In this document: positions 1 to 7,227 of the stretch, piece after piece
Layout: every line of letters starts with the position of its first letter
Position numbering within the stretch: the stretch's first letter is position 1
DNA from: Acidobacteriota bacterium
GTDB taxonomy: Bacteria > Acidobacteriota > Terriglobia > Bryobacterales > Bryobacteraceae
Length of the DNA: 9,284 nt
Reading direction: 5' to 3'
NCBI GenBank assembly: GCA_016871135.1
Contig: VFZQ01000156.1
Location: 1 to 9,284, forward strand
Translations under genes and position numbers: made by a program
The notes under the pieces: generated by a model
The model's input: the letters and a program-made list of their open reading frames with translations, nothing else
Told to the model about the DNA's origin: nothing
Database searches by the model: none

Positions 1-122
1 ACAGACACTTACCCCCAACCTCACCTTCTCGCCAACTCGGACCAAGCGGTAACTCCTTTACCTTCAACTCCGCTCCCGCTCACTCCGCGCTAATTTGGAC
101 AGCCGTGATTCCAAATACGAGG
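1..122. other. Non-coding or edge segment downstream of the amidase gene
   Basis: No gene can be supported here. The top strand is open from base 1 to a TAA at 91-93 and would encode a short proline/threonine-rich tail, which could be the end of a gene lying to the left but resembles nothing I recognise. On the minus strand an AAGGAG (58-53) stands 7 nt before a TTG (45-43) that is open to the edge. This could be the start of a gene following the amidase, but only 15 codons are visible. The top strand is pyrimidine-rich over bases 10-90, unlike the coding DNA to the right. Confidence 0.4.
93..116 (-). terminator. Small inverted repeat after the amidase stop, possible weak terminator
   Basis: ATTTGGA (93-99) and TCCAAAT (110-116) are perfect 7-bp complements around a 10-nt loop, beginning 7 nt past the minus-strand amidase stop at 125-123. 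The position suits a transcript end. The stem is AT-rich, does not extend, and has no run of T after it on the minus strand, so a true intrinsic terminator is doubtful. It may instead be a 3'-end stabilising hairpin or chance. Confidence 0.25.
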
Positions 123-1103
123 CTACTGCCGCTTTCGCATCGCCGACTTCGGGATTACCAGCGCCATCGACCCGCGCGCGGTCACCACCTCATACTTGCC
201 CTGGAACGCGATCAACAGATGCGCGGCCCACTCTTCTAGGCCGTAGTCTTTCACCAAGTACTGCACCATATCGGTGGTCGCCATTTCGAGTGCTCGATCG
301 AGCGAGCTCTGAAACTCCGGCTGTGAGCCGATTGAGATAATGGCGTCGGCGGTCTCGACTCGCGGCCCCGTCAACCCGGCCTTCTTACGCAGTGTGACGG
401 AGAACTCCACATCCATCGATGTTTCGACGCCGTTGCCCGTCGGCTCGCCATCGCCCTGCAGCGCGTGGCCGTCGCCGAGGAACAACAACGCGCCGGGATG
501 ATAGACCGGCAACATGACGACGGCGCCCTCGCCAATCCGGTTGTAGTCGAGATTGCCCCCGTACGATCCCGATGGCGACGACGTCGGCGCCCAATCGCCC
601 GGCGCCGCAACGCCGACACAGCCGAGCATCGGCTTGGCGGGAAACTCCATCACGATCGCGTTGCTGCCCGGCTCGCGCAACTTCACAATGCCCTTCGCAC
701 GGTCGAGATCCCACGGCACGTAGTGCGCGAAGCCCTTGCGCACGAGGTCGCGCTTGTACACCGGCGGATACGTTTTCTCAATGTACTCGGGCGTCATCGC
801 GAACAGGCCGAGCCGGTAGCCCGAGTAGCCCCAGTCGCGATTCAGACGGACTTTGTTAAAGCGAATCAGCACGGCATCGCCTGGCTCGGCACCTTCAATG
901 TAGAACGGACCAGTGAGCGGATTCGGGCCGTCGGTCTTTTCGACGCTGTTTAAATCCTTGCCGCTGGAGTCGAGCGTCTTGGTCGCGACCACTTCGCCGG
1001 GCTTCACGCGCTGCATCACCGGATGCTTCGCGGAGAACGTTCGATAGTAGGGCTGAGCCGCCAAAGCCAGCGTGAATAACGGGAAGAGTCGAAGCGCGTT
1101 CAT
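123..1103 (-). CDS. Exported acetamidase/formamidase family protein
   Basis: A 326-residue protein of the FmdA/AmdA (acetamidase/formamidase) family, whose characterised members hydrolyse short amides such as formamide or acetamide to ammonia and the acid. Seen directly: a family block EGAEPGDAVLIRF (about 70-82), a glycine-rich GCVGVAAP (161-168), then GGNLDYNRIGEG (182-193) and the signature region LPVYHPGALLFLGDGHALQGDGEP (198-221), followed by GNGVETSMDVEF. The family core is therefore complete. The ATG at 1103 is preferred over an upstream ATG at 1199. It opens directly into a hydrophobic signal peptide (MNALRLFPLFTLALA, cleavage likely after ALA at residue 15), whereas the longer form would bury the signal and invade ribonuclease J. 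No clear Shine-Dalgarno precedes it. The signal peptide implies work in the periplasm or outside the cell, unlike classical cytoplasmic formamidases. The actual substrate cannot be told from sequence. Confidence 0.9.
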   Translation of the reverse strand: MNALRLFPLFTLALAAQPYYRTFSAKHPVMQRVKPGEVVATKTLDSSGKDLNSVEKTDGPNPLTGPFYIEGAEPGDAVLIRFNKVRLNRDWGYSGYRLGLFAMTPEYIEKTYPPVYKRDLVRKGFAHYVPWDLDRAKGIVKLREPGSNAIVMEFPAKPMLGCVGVAAPGDWAPTSSPSGSYGGNLDYNRIGEGAVVMLPVYHPGALLFLGDGHALQGDGEPTGNGVETSMDVEFSVTLRKKAGLTGPRVETADAIISIGSQPEFQSSLDRALEMATTDMVQYLVKDYGLEEWAAHLLIAFQGKYEVVTARGSMALVIPKSAMRKRQ

Positions 1104-1135
1104 AGACAAATGGTAGCCTGAGTGATTAGGACTTG
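1104..1135. promoter_or_regulatory. 32-bp divergent spacer between the amidase gene and rnj
   Basis: Only 32 bp separate the two divergent start codons. An AGGA at 1128-1131 with a 4-nt gap serves the ribonuclease J ATG at 1136. No convincing -35/-10 pair was found for either direction within the spacer. Promoters probably reach into the opposing coding sequences, so transcription of the two genes may interfere. Confidence 0.35.
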
Positions 1136-2803
1136 ATGGCCGACAAAAAATTGCAAGTAATCCCTCTCGGTGGCCTGGGCGAGTTCGGTATGAACTCAAT
1201 GGCGATCCGCTACGGCGACGACATCATCGTCGTCGACGCCGGCATGATGTTTCCCGATGCGGAACTATTGGGCGTCGACATCGTCACGCCCGACTTTTCG
1301 TATCTGAAGGACAACGCCGGGATGGTGCGCGGCCTTCTGCTCACGCACGCGCACGAAGACCACATCGGCGGCGTGCCGTTTCTTCTTGCCGATCTGGACA
1401 TCCCCGTCTATGGCACCGGCTTTACGCTGGCGATGGTGGAGCGCCGTCTCGAAGAGCACGCGATGCTCGAAGACGCCAAACTTAACGAGATCAAACCGGG
1501 CGATGTCGTCAAGCTCGGACCGTTTGAAGTGGAGTTCATCCACGTAACCCACTCGACTGCCGCTTGTGTGGCCCTCGCGATAACCACGCCGCTTGGCGTC
1601 ATCATTCACACCGGCGATTTCAAGGTCGATCCGACACCGCTCGACGGCCGGCTCTTCGACCTCCACAAGTTCGCCGAATACGGCAAGCGCGGGGTGCTGC
1701 TGCTGATGTCGGACTCGACCAACGTCGACCGCTCCGGTTACACCGAAAGCGAACGTGCCGTCGCGCCGCGACTGGAAGACATCATGGTGCGCAGCGAGCG
1801 GCGCGTGGTTGTGTCGTGCTTCAGTTCTTCGGTCCACCGATTGCAGATGATCTTCGATCTTGCCCGCAAATCCGGACGCAAGGTCGGGCTGCTCGGCCGC
1901 AGTATGTTGTCGGTTACCGAGATCGCGCACAACCTTGGCTTGCTTGAAGTGCACGACAATCTGCTCCTACGCCCACAGGATATTCAGCTTGCCGAGCCCG
2001 CCAAGACGTGTGTGCTGGTCTCCGGCACGCAGGGCGAGCCGATGAGCGCGTTGTCGCGTGTCGCGGTCGATAATCACAAGCACTTGAAATTGGAGAAGGG
2101 CGACACCGTCGTTCTCAGTGCGCGCATGATTCCCGGCAACGAAAAGAACATCATGCGTATGATCAACCACGTCGCGCGCCGTGGCTCTAACCTGATCTTC
2201 GGTTCGATGACGCCGCCCGTGCACGTCTCCGGCCACGGCTCTTCGGAAGAATTGAAGTTGATCCTAAATCTTGTGCGGCCGAAGTATTTCATGCCCGTGC
2301 ATGGCGAGTACTATCAGCTCTCACGCCACGCGCAACTCGCGAAACACCTGCGCGATCACGGATTGGAAGCGTCGTTCGTGATGGAGACCGGCGAGTCGCT
2401 TGAGATCGACGAAAAGGGCGCCCGCAAAGGCGAGCGCATCGCGGTCGGACGCGTCTGTATCGACTCCGGTTCGATCGACGAAGTCGTCGAAGACATGGTC
2501 ATTCGCGATCGCCGCCATCTTTCCGAGGATGGCTTTGTAATGCCAATCATCGCGATCGACAAGTCGACCGGCAAGCCCGAAGGTCCCCCTGAAATCGTCA
2601 GCCGCGGATTTCTAAGTGAGGATAACAAAGATATCCTCGCCGAAGCGAAAAAAGTTGTCGCGCGCACGCTCGAAACATCGAATCACGAAGAGCGTGCCGA
2701 TTGGGGCGTTATGCAGGAAAAGATCCGCGCCGATCTGAAACGGTATCTCACCAAACAGACCGCGCGCCGTCCTCTGATCATGCCCGTTATTTTGGAAGTA
2801 TGA
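1136..2803 (+). CDS. rnj: Ribonuclease J (metallo-beta-lactamase/beta-CASP RNase)
   Basis: A 555-residue protein, the normal length for RNase J, which combines endonuclease and 5'-3' exonuclease activity in mRNA turnover and rRNA/RNA maturation in the cytoplasm. Seen directly: the metallo-beta-lactamase zinc motif THAHEDH (H71, H73, D75, H76), the further ligand region THSTAA and HTGDFKVD, the beta-CASP landmarks MSDSTN, CFSSSVHRLQ, GRSM, SGTQGEPMSALSR and ARMIPGNEKN, and the VHVSGHGSSEELK plus PVHGEYYQLSRHA block near residues 360-400. The C-terminal domain found in RNase J proteins appears present to the end (LTKQTARRPLIMPVILEV). All expected metal ligands are there, so it should be active. 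The ATG at 1136 is chosen over the adjacent TTG at 1133 because AGGA at 1128-1131 fits the ATG better. Its stop overlaps the next ATG (ATGA, 2800-2803). Orthologues in other phyla are called rnjA/rnjB. Only one copy is visible here. Confidence 0.97.
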   Translation: MADKKLQVIPLGGLGEFGMNSMAIRYGDDIIVVDAGMMFPDAELLGVDIVTPDFSYLKDNAGMVRGLLLTHAHEDHIGGVPFLLADLDIPVYGTGFTLAMVERRLEEHAMLEDAKLNEIKPGDVVKLGPFEVEFIHVTHSTAACVALAITTPLGVIIHTGDFKVDPTPLDGRLFDLHKFAEYGKRGVLLLMSDSTNVDRSGYTESERAVAPRLEDIMVRSERRVVVSCFSSSVHRLQMIFDLARKSGRKVGLLGRSMLSVTEIAHNLGLLEVHDNLLLRPQDIQLAEPAKTCVLVSGTQGEPMSALSRVAVDNHKHLKLEKGDTVVLSARMIPGNEKNIMRMINHVARRGSNLIFGSMTPPVHVSGHGSSEELKLILNLVRPKYFMPVHGEYYQLSRHAQLAKHLRDHGLEASFVMETGESLEIDEKGARKGERIAVGRVCIDSGSIDEVVEDMVIRDRRHLSEDGFVMPIIAIDKSTGKPEGPPEIVSRGFLSEDNKDILAEAKKVVARTLETSNHEERADWGVMQEKIRADLKRYLTKQTARRPLIMPVILEV

Positions 2804-4125
2804 CGATCGAGGACGCATCCGGGTACTCAGGCGAGGCCGACCGCCGCGAGACACCAACGACGGCTGATGATGTGGCCGCGATCCTGCGCGAAGCGTCGTC
2901 GAACGGTACGCCGGTGACGATTCTCGGCGCGGGCTCTGGCGTTACGGGCGGCGGCGTTCCCGATGGCGGCATCGCGCTGTCGATGGAAAAATTCCGTAGG
3001 CTCGAAATCGGCGACGGAACGGCGCGCGCGGGAGCCGGCCTGTTGCTTTACGAATTGCAGAACGCCGCGCGCGCGGCGGGCCAGTTCTACGCGCCCGACC
3101 CCACCCACAACGCCGCCGCTCTCGGCGGCACGATCGCCAACAACGCCAGTGGTTCGCGTTCGTTCATGTATGGTTCCACACGCCGTCACGTGCTCGCGAT
3201 GCAAGTTGCGTTTGCCGACGGCTCGGTGCGCGAGTTCAGGCGCGGCGACGCGATCGACTTCGACGTACGCGCCGTGCGACAGCCCGCGACAAAGAAACAT
3301 CAGGCCGGCTATCCGCTCAAACCCGGCATGGACTGGATCGATCTGATCTGCGGCAGCGAGGGAACGCTCGGTGTTGTCATCGAGGCGACGTTTAAACTTC
3401 TGCCCGCGCCAGGCCCGCTGCTTACTGGTGTTGTGTTCTTTCCGAGTGAAGACAAGGCGCTCGACGCCGTCGACGCATGGCGCGGCGTCAAACGGTTGCG
3501 CATGCTCGAATACGTCGATGCAAATTCGCTGAAACTAATCGGCGGCCCTGCGTACGGCGCGGGTCTATTGATCGAGCAGGAAGATCCCGACGAAGAAGCG
3601 TGGATCGAACGCCTGGAGCAAACCGGCGCCCTTGCCGACGAGTCCTGGTTCGGTACCACCGACGCCGACCGCGAACGCTTCCGAAAGTTTCGCCACGCGC
3701 TGCCCGAAAAGGTCAACGACACCGTACGCAAACGCGGCTCGCTAAAAATGGGAACCGACTACGCCGTGCCCATCGAACGCAATCGAGAGATGATCGGTCT
3801 CTATCGCAAGGGCCTTGCCGAATTCACCGGCGACGCCGTGATCTACGGCCACATCGGCGACGGCCATCCGCACGTGAACCTCATGCCCACTGGTGAAACT
3901 GAACGCAACAAGGCGTGGGAGTTGATGCACACATGGGCGCACCAAGCCGTCGAACTCGGTGGCACTGTTGGCGCCGAACATGGCCTCGGTAAGCGAAAAC
4001 GCCACTTGCTCGAAATGATGTATTCGAAAGAAGAACTCGACGCCATGAAGCAGGTCAAACAGCGCTTCGACCCAGCCTGGATACTGGGCCGAGGCAATCT
4101 GTTCGATCCGCCTATGCCGTCATAA
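2800..4125 (+). CDS. FAD-linked oxidoreductase, GlcD / D-lactate dehydrogenase type
   Basis: A 441-residue flavoprotein of the VAO/PCMH fold that oxidises 2-hydroxy acids (glycolate, D-lactate or D-2-hydroxyglutarate in characterised relatives). The FAD-binding_4 domain spans about residues 15-200: VTILGAGSGVTGGGV (39-53) for the pyrophosphate, APDPTHNAAALGGTIANNAS (98-117), and GSEGTLGVVIEATFKLLP (185-202). The FAD-oxidase C-terminal domain follows, with YGHIGDGHPHVN (349-360) and GAEHGLGKRK (391-400), the usual metal/substrate-binding motifs. There is a single cysteine in the whole protein, so no fused Fe-S domain. The ATG at 2800 overlaps the RNase J stop in ATGA, and the N-terminus (DASGYSGE) aligns with the DASGYRG start of GlcD domains, so nothing seems missing beyond a short leader. 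The GGAAG at 2794-2798 is too close for a good ribosome site, so translational coupling is likely. Substrate is unassigned. Confidence 0.9.
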   Translation: MTIEDASGYSGEADRRETPTTADDVAAILREASSNGTPVTILGAGSGVTGGGVPDGGIALSMEKFRRLEIGDGTARAGAGLLLYELQNAARAAGQFYAPDPTHNAAALGGTIANNASGSRSFMYGSTRRHVLAMQVAFADGSVREFRRGDAIDFDVRAVRQPATKKHQAGYPLKPGMDWIDLICGSEGTLGVVIEATFKLLPAPGPLLTGVVFFPSEDKALDAVDAWRGVKRLRMLEYVDANSLKLIGGPAYGAGLLIEQEDPDEEAWIERLEQTGALADESWFGTTDADRERFRKFRHALPEKVNDTVRKRGSLKMGTDYAVPIERNREMIGLYRKGLAEFTGDAVIYGHIGDGHPHVNLMPTGETERNKAWELMHTWAHQAVELGGTVGAEHGLGKRKRHLLEMMYSKEELDAMKQVKQRFDPAWILGRGNLFDPPMPS

Positions 4126-5062
4126 ACGACGTGATCTCGCCGATTTCGCTTTCCGACAATCGGAACGTCGCCGCGCCCATCACACCATTTAATTGCGCGG
4201 GTGAACGCAGCCCGACAATGGCCGCCGTTACCTCGGGGAGCCGCAGCGCCCAGGCAATCGCAACTTCGCCCGGTGTGCGCCCGTACCGCGCGCCGATGTC
4301 GCGGAGCAGTTCGACCAGTGCGAGATTGCGGGTCAACAGCGGTTCTTGAAAATTCGGCGTGCGCTGGCGGAAATCGTCCTGCGGCATCGCGGCGATCCGC
4401 TCGCGCGTCATCGATCCACTCAGCAGGCCCGACTTCATCGGCGAATAGACGAGAGTTCCAATGTTGTTCGCGCCGCAGTACGGCAGCACTTCGGCTTCAA
4501 TCTCCGGCGAGACGATGCTGTACGGTGGTTGCAGTGATGTGATCGGCGCGATCGGCACGACGCGCTCCAACTGAGACTTGCTGAAGTTGGAAACGCCGAT
4601 CCACCGGACCTTGCCCTCTTTCTTCAACTCCGCTAGCGCGCTCCAGCCCTCCTCGATGTCTTCGTCCGGTTCCGGCCAGTGAATCTGGAACAGATCGATC
4701 GTCTCGACATCAAGTCGCCGCAAACTCGCCTCGCATTCGCGCTTGACCGAGTCGGCCTTCAGACGTTTTCCGATCTGCCGGTTCTCATCCCACACGCGCG
4801 CGCATTTGGTGAAGATGTAGGGCTTGGACGATCGCCCTTTCACCGCGCGGCCTACCACCTCTTCGGCGTGGCCTAGTCCATATACTGCCGCCGTGTCGAT
4901 CCAGTTCCAGCCCGCGTCCAACGCCGCGTGAACGGCGTTTACCGAATCCTGATCGTCCTGCGGTCCCCAGCCGAATGCCCAGCCGCCGCCACCCATCGCC
5001 CAAGCGCCCACACCCAGCGGTGTAATGCGGAGGTCACTGTTTCCTAATGTTCGAAGCTGCAT
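4112..5062 (-). CDS. Aldo/keto reductase
   Basis: A 316-residue NAD(P)H-dependent aldo/keto reductase, a cytoplasmic TIM barrel that reduces aldehydes or ketones to alcohols. Seen directly: LGVGAWAMGGG (16-26), the catalytic tetrad D56 and Y61 in WIDTAAVYG, K86 in FTKCARVW and H128 in FQIHWPEPD, the strand GVSNFSKSQL (156-165), and cofactor-binding regions SPMKSGLLSG (207-216) and GLRSPAQLNGVMGA (284-297). It is complete and of normal length. ATG at 5062 is preferred to one at 5119 because the barrel starts immediately (MQLRTLGNSDLRITPLG) and the longer form would overlap the kinase start region. No clear Shine-Dalgarno is visible. Its last 14 bp overlap the end of the convergent FAD oxidoreductase gene. 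It resembles the sugar- or ketone-reducing branch related to yeast-type and YghZ-like AKRs, but no particular substrate can be assigned. Confidence 0.93.
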   Translation of the reverse strand: MQLRTLGNSDLRITPLGVGAWAMGGGGWAFGWGPQDDQDSVNAVHAALDAGWNWIDTAAVYGLGHAEEVVGRAVKGRSSKPYIFTKCARVWDENRQIGKRLKADSVKRECEASLRRLDVETIDLFQIHWPEPDEDIEEGWSALAELKKEGKVRWIGVSNFSKSQLERVVPIAPITSLQPPYSIVSPEIEAEVLPYCGANNIGTLVYSPMKSGLLSGSMTRERIAAMPQDDFRQRTPNFQEPLLTRNLALVELLRDIGARYGRTPGEVAIAWALRLPEVTAAIVGLRSPAQLNGVMGAATFRLSESEIGEITSFMTA

Positions 5063-5133
5063 CGTTCTATTGTGCCGCAAGGCCACTCGAAAATAGTTAT
5101 CATTTTGGTCGAAGAGCAAAGGGGAGGACTTTC
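5063..5133. promoter_or_regulatory. Divergent intergenic region between the aldo/keto reductase and hybrid kinase genes
   Basis: About 71 bp lie between the two chosen starts, with an AT-rich core (about 5090-5106) that stands out from the GC-rich surroundings and is the natural place for promoters. A rightward candidate, TTGTGC (5070-5075) with AATAGT (5092-5097) at 16 bp spacing, is weak. I found no acceptable leftward pair. The region is probably regulatory, but the exact sites are not resolved. Confidence 0.3.
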
Positions 5134-5136
5134 TTG
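5121..5136 (+). promoter_or_regulatory. Strong Shine-Dalgarno setting the kinase TTG start
   Basis: GGGGAGGA at 5121-5128 contains a full GGAGG (5123-5127), 6 nt before a TTG at 5134-5136 that is in frame with the kinase. The in-frame ATG at 5047 has no such site and lies inside the divergent aldo/keto reductase gene. This decides the start. Confidence 0.75.
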
Positions 5137-7215
5137 CGACGGAGGCGATTGTGGTTGGCGGCTGCGTTAATCGGTGCGGCGACGCTTACCTACGCAACTT
5201 GGCGAACCTATGAAGCCGGGCGCTCCGACGTAGGGAAAGTGTATCGGATCGCCTACGATTCGACCCCTCCGCACTACGACCACGTTCCAGGAAAAGGTGC
5301 CGCCGGATTTGCTGTGGACGTAATGAACGAAGCGGCACGCCGTGCCGGTGTGCGCTTGGAATGGGTGTATCTCGGCAACGGTGCACGGGCGGCGCTATTG
5401 GCGGGCCAGGTCGATCTCTCGCCGCTCGGTTATTACCGGCCCGGTTCATATCCGAGTCTTCATCAAACTCGCCCATGGACCGAGGACTATCACGTCCTTG
5501 TCTGGGACAAAGCCAGGTTCTCCTCTGACGCTTCCGACTGGGCCGGCCGCAAGGTCGCGCACGTTGGACGCGTTGCGTCCGCCGAGATGGCCGCGTCGCG
5601 ATTCAAAGGATCGACGCTGCTCCCCGCCAAATCGCGCCTCGAAGCGCTGCGCACCGTTTGCACCGGCGCGGCCGATGTCGCATTTGTCGACCTGCGTGTC
5701 ATAGAGTCGGCCCTCTTGGAACGGCCCGACGAATGTGGCCGCGTTCGCTTCCATGTCCAGCAGAGCGCTGACTCCGTTGATCGTCTCAGCTTATTTGCGC
5801 GTCCCGCGGTGGCTGCGGTCGCCGAACGGATGCGAGACAGCATCGACACAATGATCGACGATGGCAGTTTCGTTACTATTGCCGATCGATGGTTCGTTTT
5901 CTCTGGCGCCGAACTCCGCAATGTGACCCGCCTACAGCAGAGCAATCAACAGTTGCGGTGGTTGACTGCGCTCTGCGCCGCGATGGCGATTGCAATCGGC
6001 GCGCTCGCAATCTTGATCCGCAAACTACGCGATGCCCGCGCTACGGCGGATCGTGCTCGCGTCCTGCAGGCCGAGTTTCTAGCCAACGTAAGTCACGAAA
6101 TTCGCACACCCATGAACGGCGTTATCGGTGCCGCCGAGATCGTCCTCGACTCGGATCTGTCTGCGGAGCAGCGCGACTATGTCGAAACCGTGCGGGACTC
6201 CGCGCTGACTCAACTCGAGTTGTTGAACCAGATTCTCGATCAATCCAAGCTCGATTCCGGTGTGATGGTGCTTGACATCGAAGCCTTCTCGCCCGCGCGG
6301 CTGATTGTGCAGATCGAGAGAACGTTTCAGCACGCGGCGGCGCGCAAGGGCCTGTGGCTTCGGCACTCGATCGAGGGCGATCCGGCGGGGTGTGTCAAAG
6401 GTGACCAGCTTCGAATCCGGCAGATTGTGTCCAATCTCGTCGGCAACGCCATCAAGTTCACGTCGAACGGCGGGGTCGACATCCGGTTGGCCATAAAGCG
6501 CTCGACGGATACCAGCGAGATTATCGTCACAGTAGCTGACACCGGTATCGGCATTCCGGTTGAACAACACGCCTCCGTCTTCGAGCGTTTCCGGCAAGCC
6601 GATTCCTCCACCACGCGTCGATACGGCGGAACCGGTTTGGGCTTGACGATCGCCCAACACTTGGCGCAGTTGATGAGCGGCGAAATTTCGCTCCGAAGCG
6701 CCCGCGGAGAAGGCAGTCAATTCACGTTTCGGGTTCAATTGCCAACCGCTGCCCCGGAGAGCGGCAGTGTTGCCCGACCTGAGCAAACTGTTGGCGCGCT
6801 TGATGGCCAGCGCGTTCTTCTGGTCGAGGACAACGCCGTAAATCGGAAGGTGGCCTCCGAAATTCTGCGAAAGTTGGGCGCTGTCGTTACGGTCGCCGTC
6901 GATGGTCGCGAGGCGGTCGCAGTGTGCTCGGAAAGTACCTTCGATGTCGTGTTGATGGACTGCCACATGCCGGAGATGGACGGCTACGCCGCGACGGCGG
7001 CGATTCGAGATCTTCCAGCGCCCGCGCGCGACGTTCCGATTGTCGCGCTAACCGCCGGCGTGTCGAGCGAGGAACGGCGGGCCGCGCTCGCGGCGGGAAT
7101 GTCGGCCTTTCTCGCCAAACCTATCAACCGGGAAGAACTCGCCTCGACGCTTGCCGGATTGGCGCGATCCCGGCAGGCCGCGCTTGACACCGCCCCTAGT
7201 CCACGCTATACATAG
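5134..7215 (+). CDS. Membrane hybrid histidine kinase with periplasmic SBP-type sensor and C-terminal receiver
   Basis: A 693-residue BvgS/EvgS-style sensor kinase. Order: positively charged start RRRR, membrane segment 1 (about 6-22), one periplasmic family-3 solute-binding domain (SBP_bac_3, about 37-257), membrane segment 2 (about 276-295), a short helix, HisKA with phospho-accepting H321 in NVSHEIRTPMNG, HATPase_c (N box NLVGNAIKF with N438, G1 DTGIGIP from 469, F box FERFRQAD, G2 GGTGLGL 498-504), and a receiver (acidic pair E565/D566, phospho-acceptor D609 in LMDCHMPEMDG, T640, K662). All catalytic residues are present. There is no PAS/HAMP linker, no HPt and no output domain, so the receiver must feed a separate HPt protein or modulate the kinase. 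The sensor domain has two cysteines (C176, C201) that could pair in the periplasm. The ligand is unknown; the fold suggests an amino acid-like or other small polar solute. TTG start chosen as described for the ribosome site at 5121. Confidence 0.93.
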   Translation: MRRRRLWLAAALIGAATLTYATWRTYEAGRSDVGKVYRIAYDSTPPHYDHVPGKGAAGFAVDVMNEAARRAGVRLEWVYLGNGARAALLAGQVDLSPLGYYRPGSYPSLHQTRPWTEDYHVLVWDKARFSSDASDWAGRKVAHVGRVASAEMAASRFKGSTLLPAKSRLEALRTVCTGAADVAFVDLRVIESALLERPDECGRVRFHVQQSADSVDRLSLFARPAVAAVAERMRDSIDTMIDDGSFVTIADRWFVFSGAELRNVTRLQQSNQQLRWLTALCAAMAIAIGALAILIRKLRDARATADRARVLQAEFLANVSHEIRTPMNGVIGAAEIVLDSDLSAEQRDYVETVRDSALTQLELLNQILDQSKLDSGVMVLDIEAFSPARLIVQIERTFQHAAARKGLWLRHSIEGDPAGCVKGDQLRIRQIVSNLVGNAIKFTSNGGVDIRLAIKRSTDTSEIIVTVADTGIGIPVEQHASVFERFRQADSSTTRRYGGTGLGLTIAQHLAQLMSGEISLRSARGEGSQFTFRVQLPTAAPESGSVARPEQTVGALDGQRVLLVEDNAVNRKVASEILRKLGAVVTVAVDGREAVAVCSESTFDVVLMDCHMPEMDGYAATAAIRDLPAPARDVPIVALTAGVSSEERRAALAAGMSAFLAKPINREELASTLAGLARSRQAALDTAPSPRYT
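7184..7212 (+). promoter_or_regulatory. Strong sigma-70-like promoter for padR and the permease
   Basis: TTGACA (7184-7189, a perfect -35) and TATACA (7207-7212, 4 of 6 for the -10, first four bases exact) are separated by exactly 17 bp. It lies in the last codons of the kinase. The predicted start at about 7218-7220 gives padR a leader of only about 15 nt. PadR and the permease can therefore be transcribed independently of the kinase. Confidence 0.75.
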
Positions 7216-7227
7216 ATTGGACAAGGG
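7194..7227. promoter_or_regulatory. 34-bp imperfect palindrome over the -10, probable PadR operator
   Basis: Reading inward from both ends the arms are CCCT, GTCCA and CTAT on the left (7194-7197, 7199-7203, 7206-7209), matched by ATAG, TGGAC and AGGG on the right (7212-7215, 7218-7222, 7224-7227). In all, 13 of 17 base pairs match about a centre at 7210/7211. The centre falls on the -10 box. PadR proteins bind dyads as dimers and commonly repress their own promoters, so this is the natural operator. It also covers the kinase stop codon (7213-7215) and part of the padR ribosome site. Confidence 0.65.

Noticed and set aside
465..953. Plus-strand open frame (162 codons) opposite the amidase
   Set aside because: It is the reverse image of the conserved amidase core and has an Arg-rich, low-complexity product with no ribosome site of note.
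1103..1131. TAGACA followed by GATTAG as a possible promoter for ribonuclease J
   Set aside because: The -10 match is poor and the implied transcript start would fall at or after the start codon.
1265..1954. Antisense open frame (229 codons) inside ribonuclease J
   Set aside because: The opposite strand encodes well-conserved beta-CASP motifs; the antisense product is unlike any family and rich in His/Arg, as such shadow frames usually are.
2827..3300. Antisense open frame (157 codons) in the FAD oxidoreductase
   Set aside because: It mirrors the FAD-binding domain; no motifs and no plausible start context.
5047..5133. ATG 5047 as the kinase start
   Set aside because: No ribosome site, overlap with the divergent aldo/keto reductase start, and a much better TTG start at 5134.
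6079..6966. Long antisense open frame (295 codons) inside the hybrid kinase
   Set aside because: It lies wholly opposite the HisKA, HATPase and receiver coding region, has no family motif, and is the expected by-product of strong third-position GC bias.
7194..7227. Reading the palindrome as an intrinsic terminator of the kinase gene
   Set aside because: No run of T follows on the plus strand and the dyad is centred on a strong promoter's -10, which fits an operator better.
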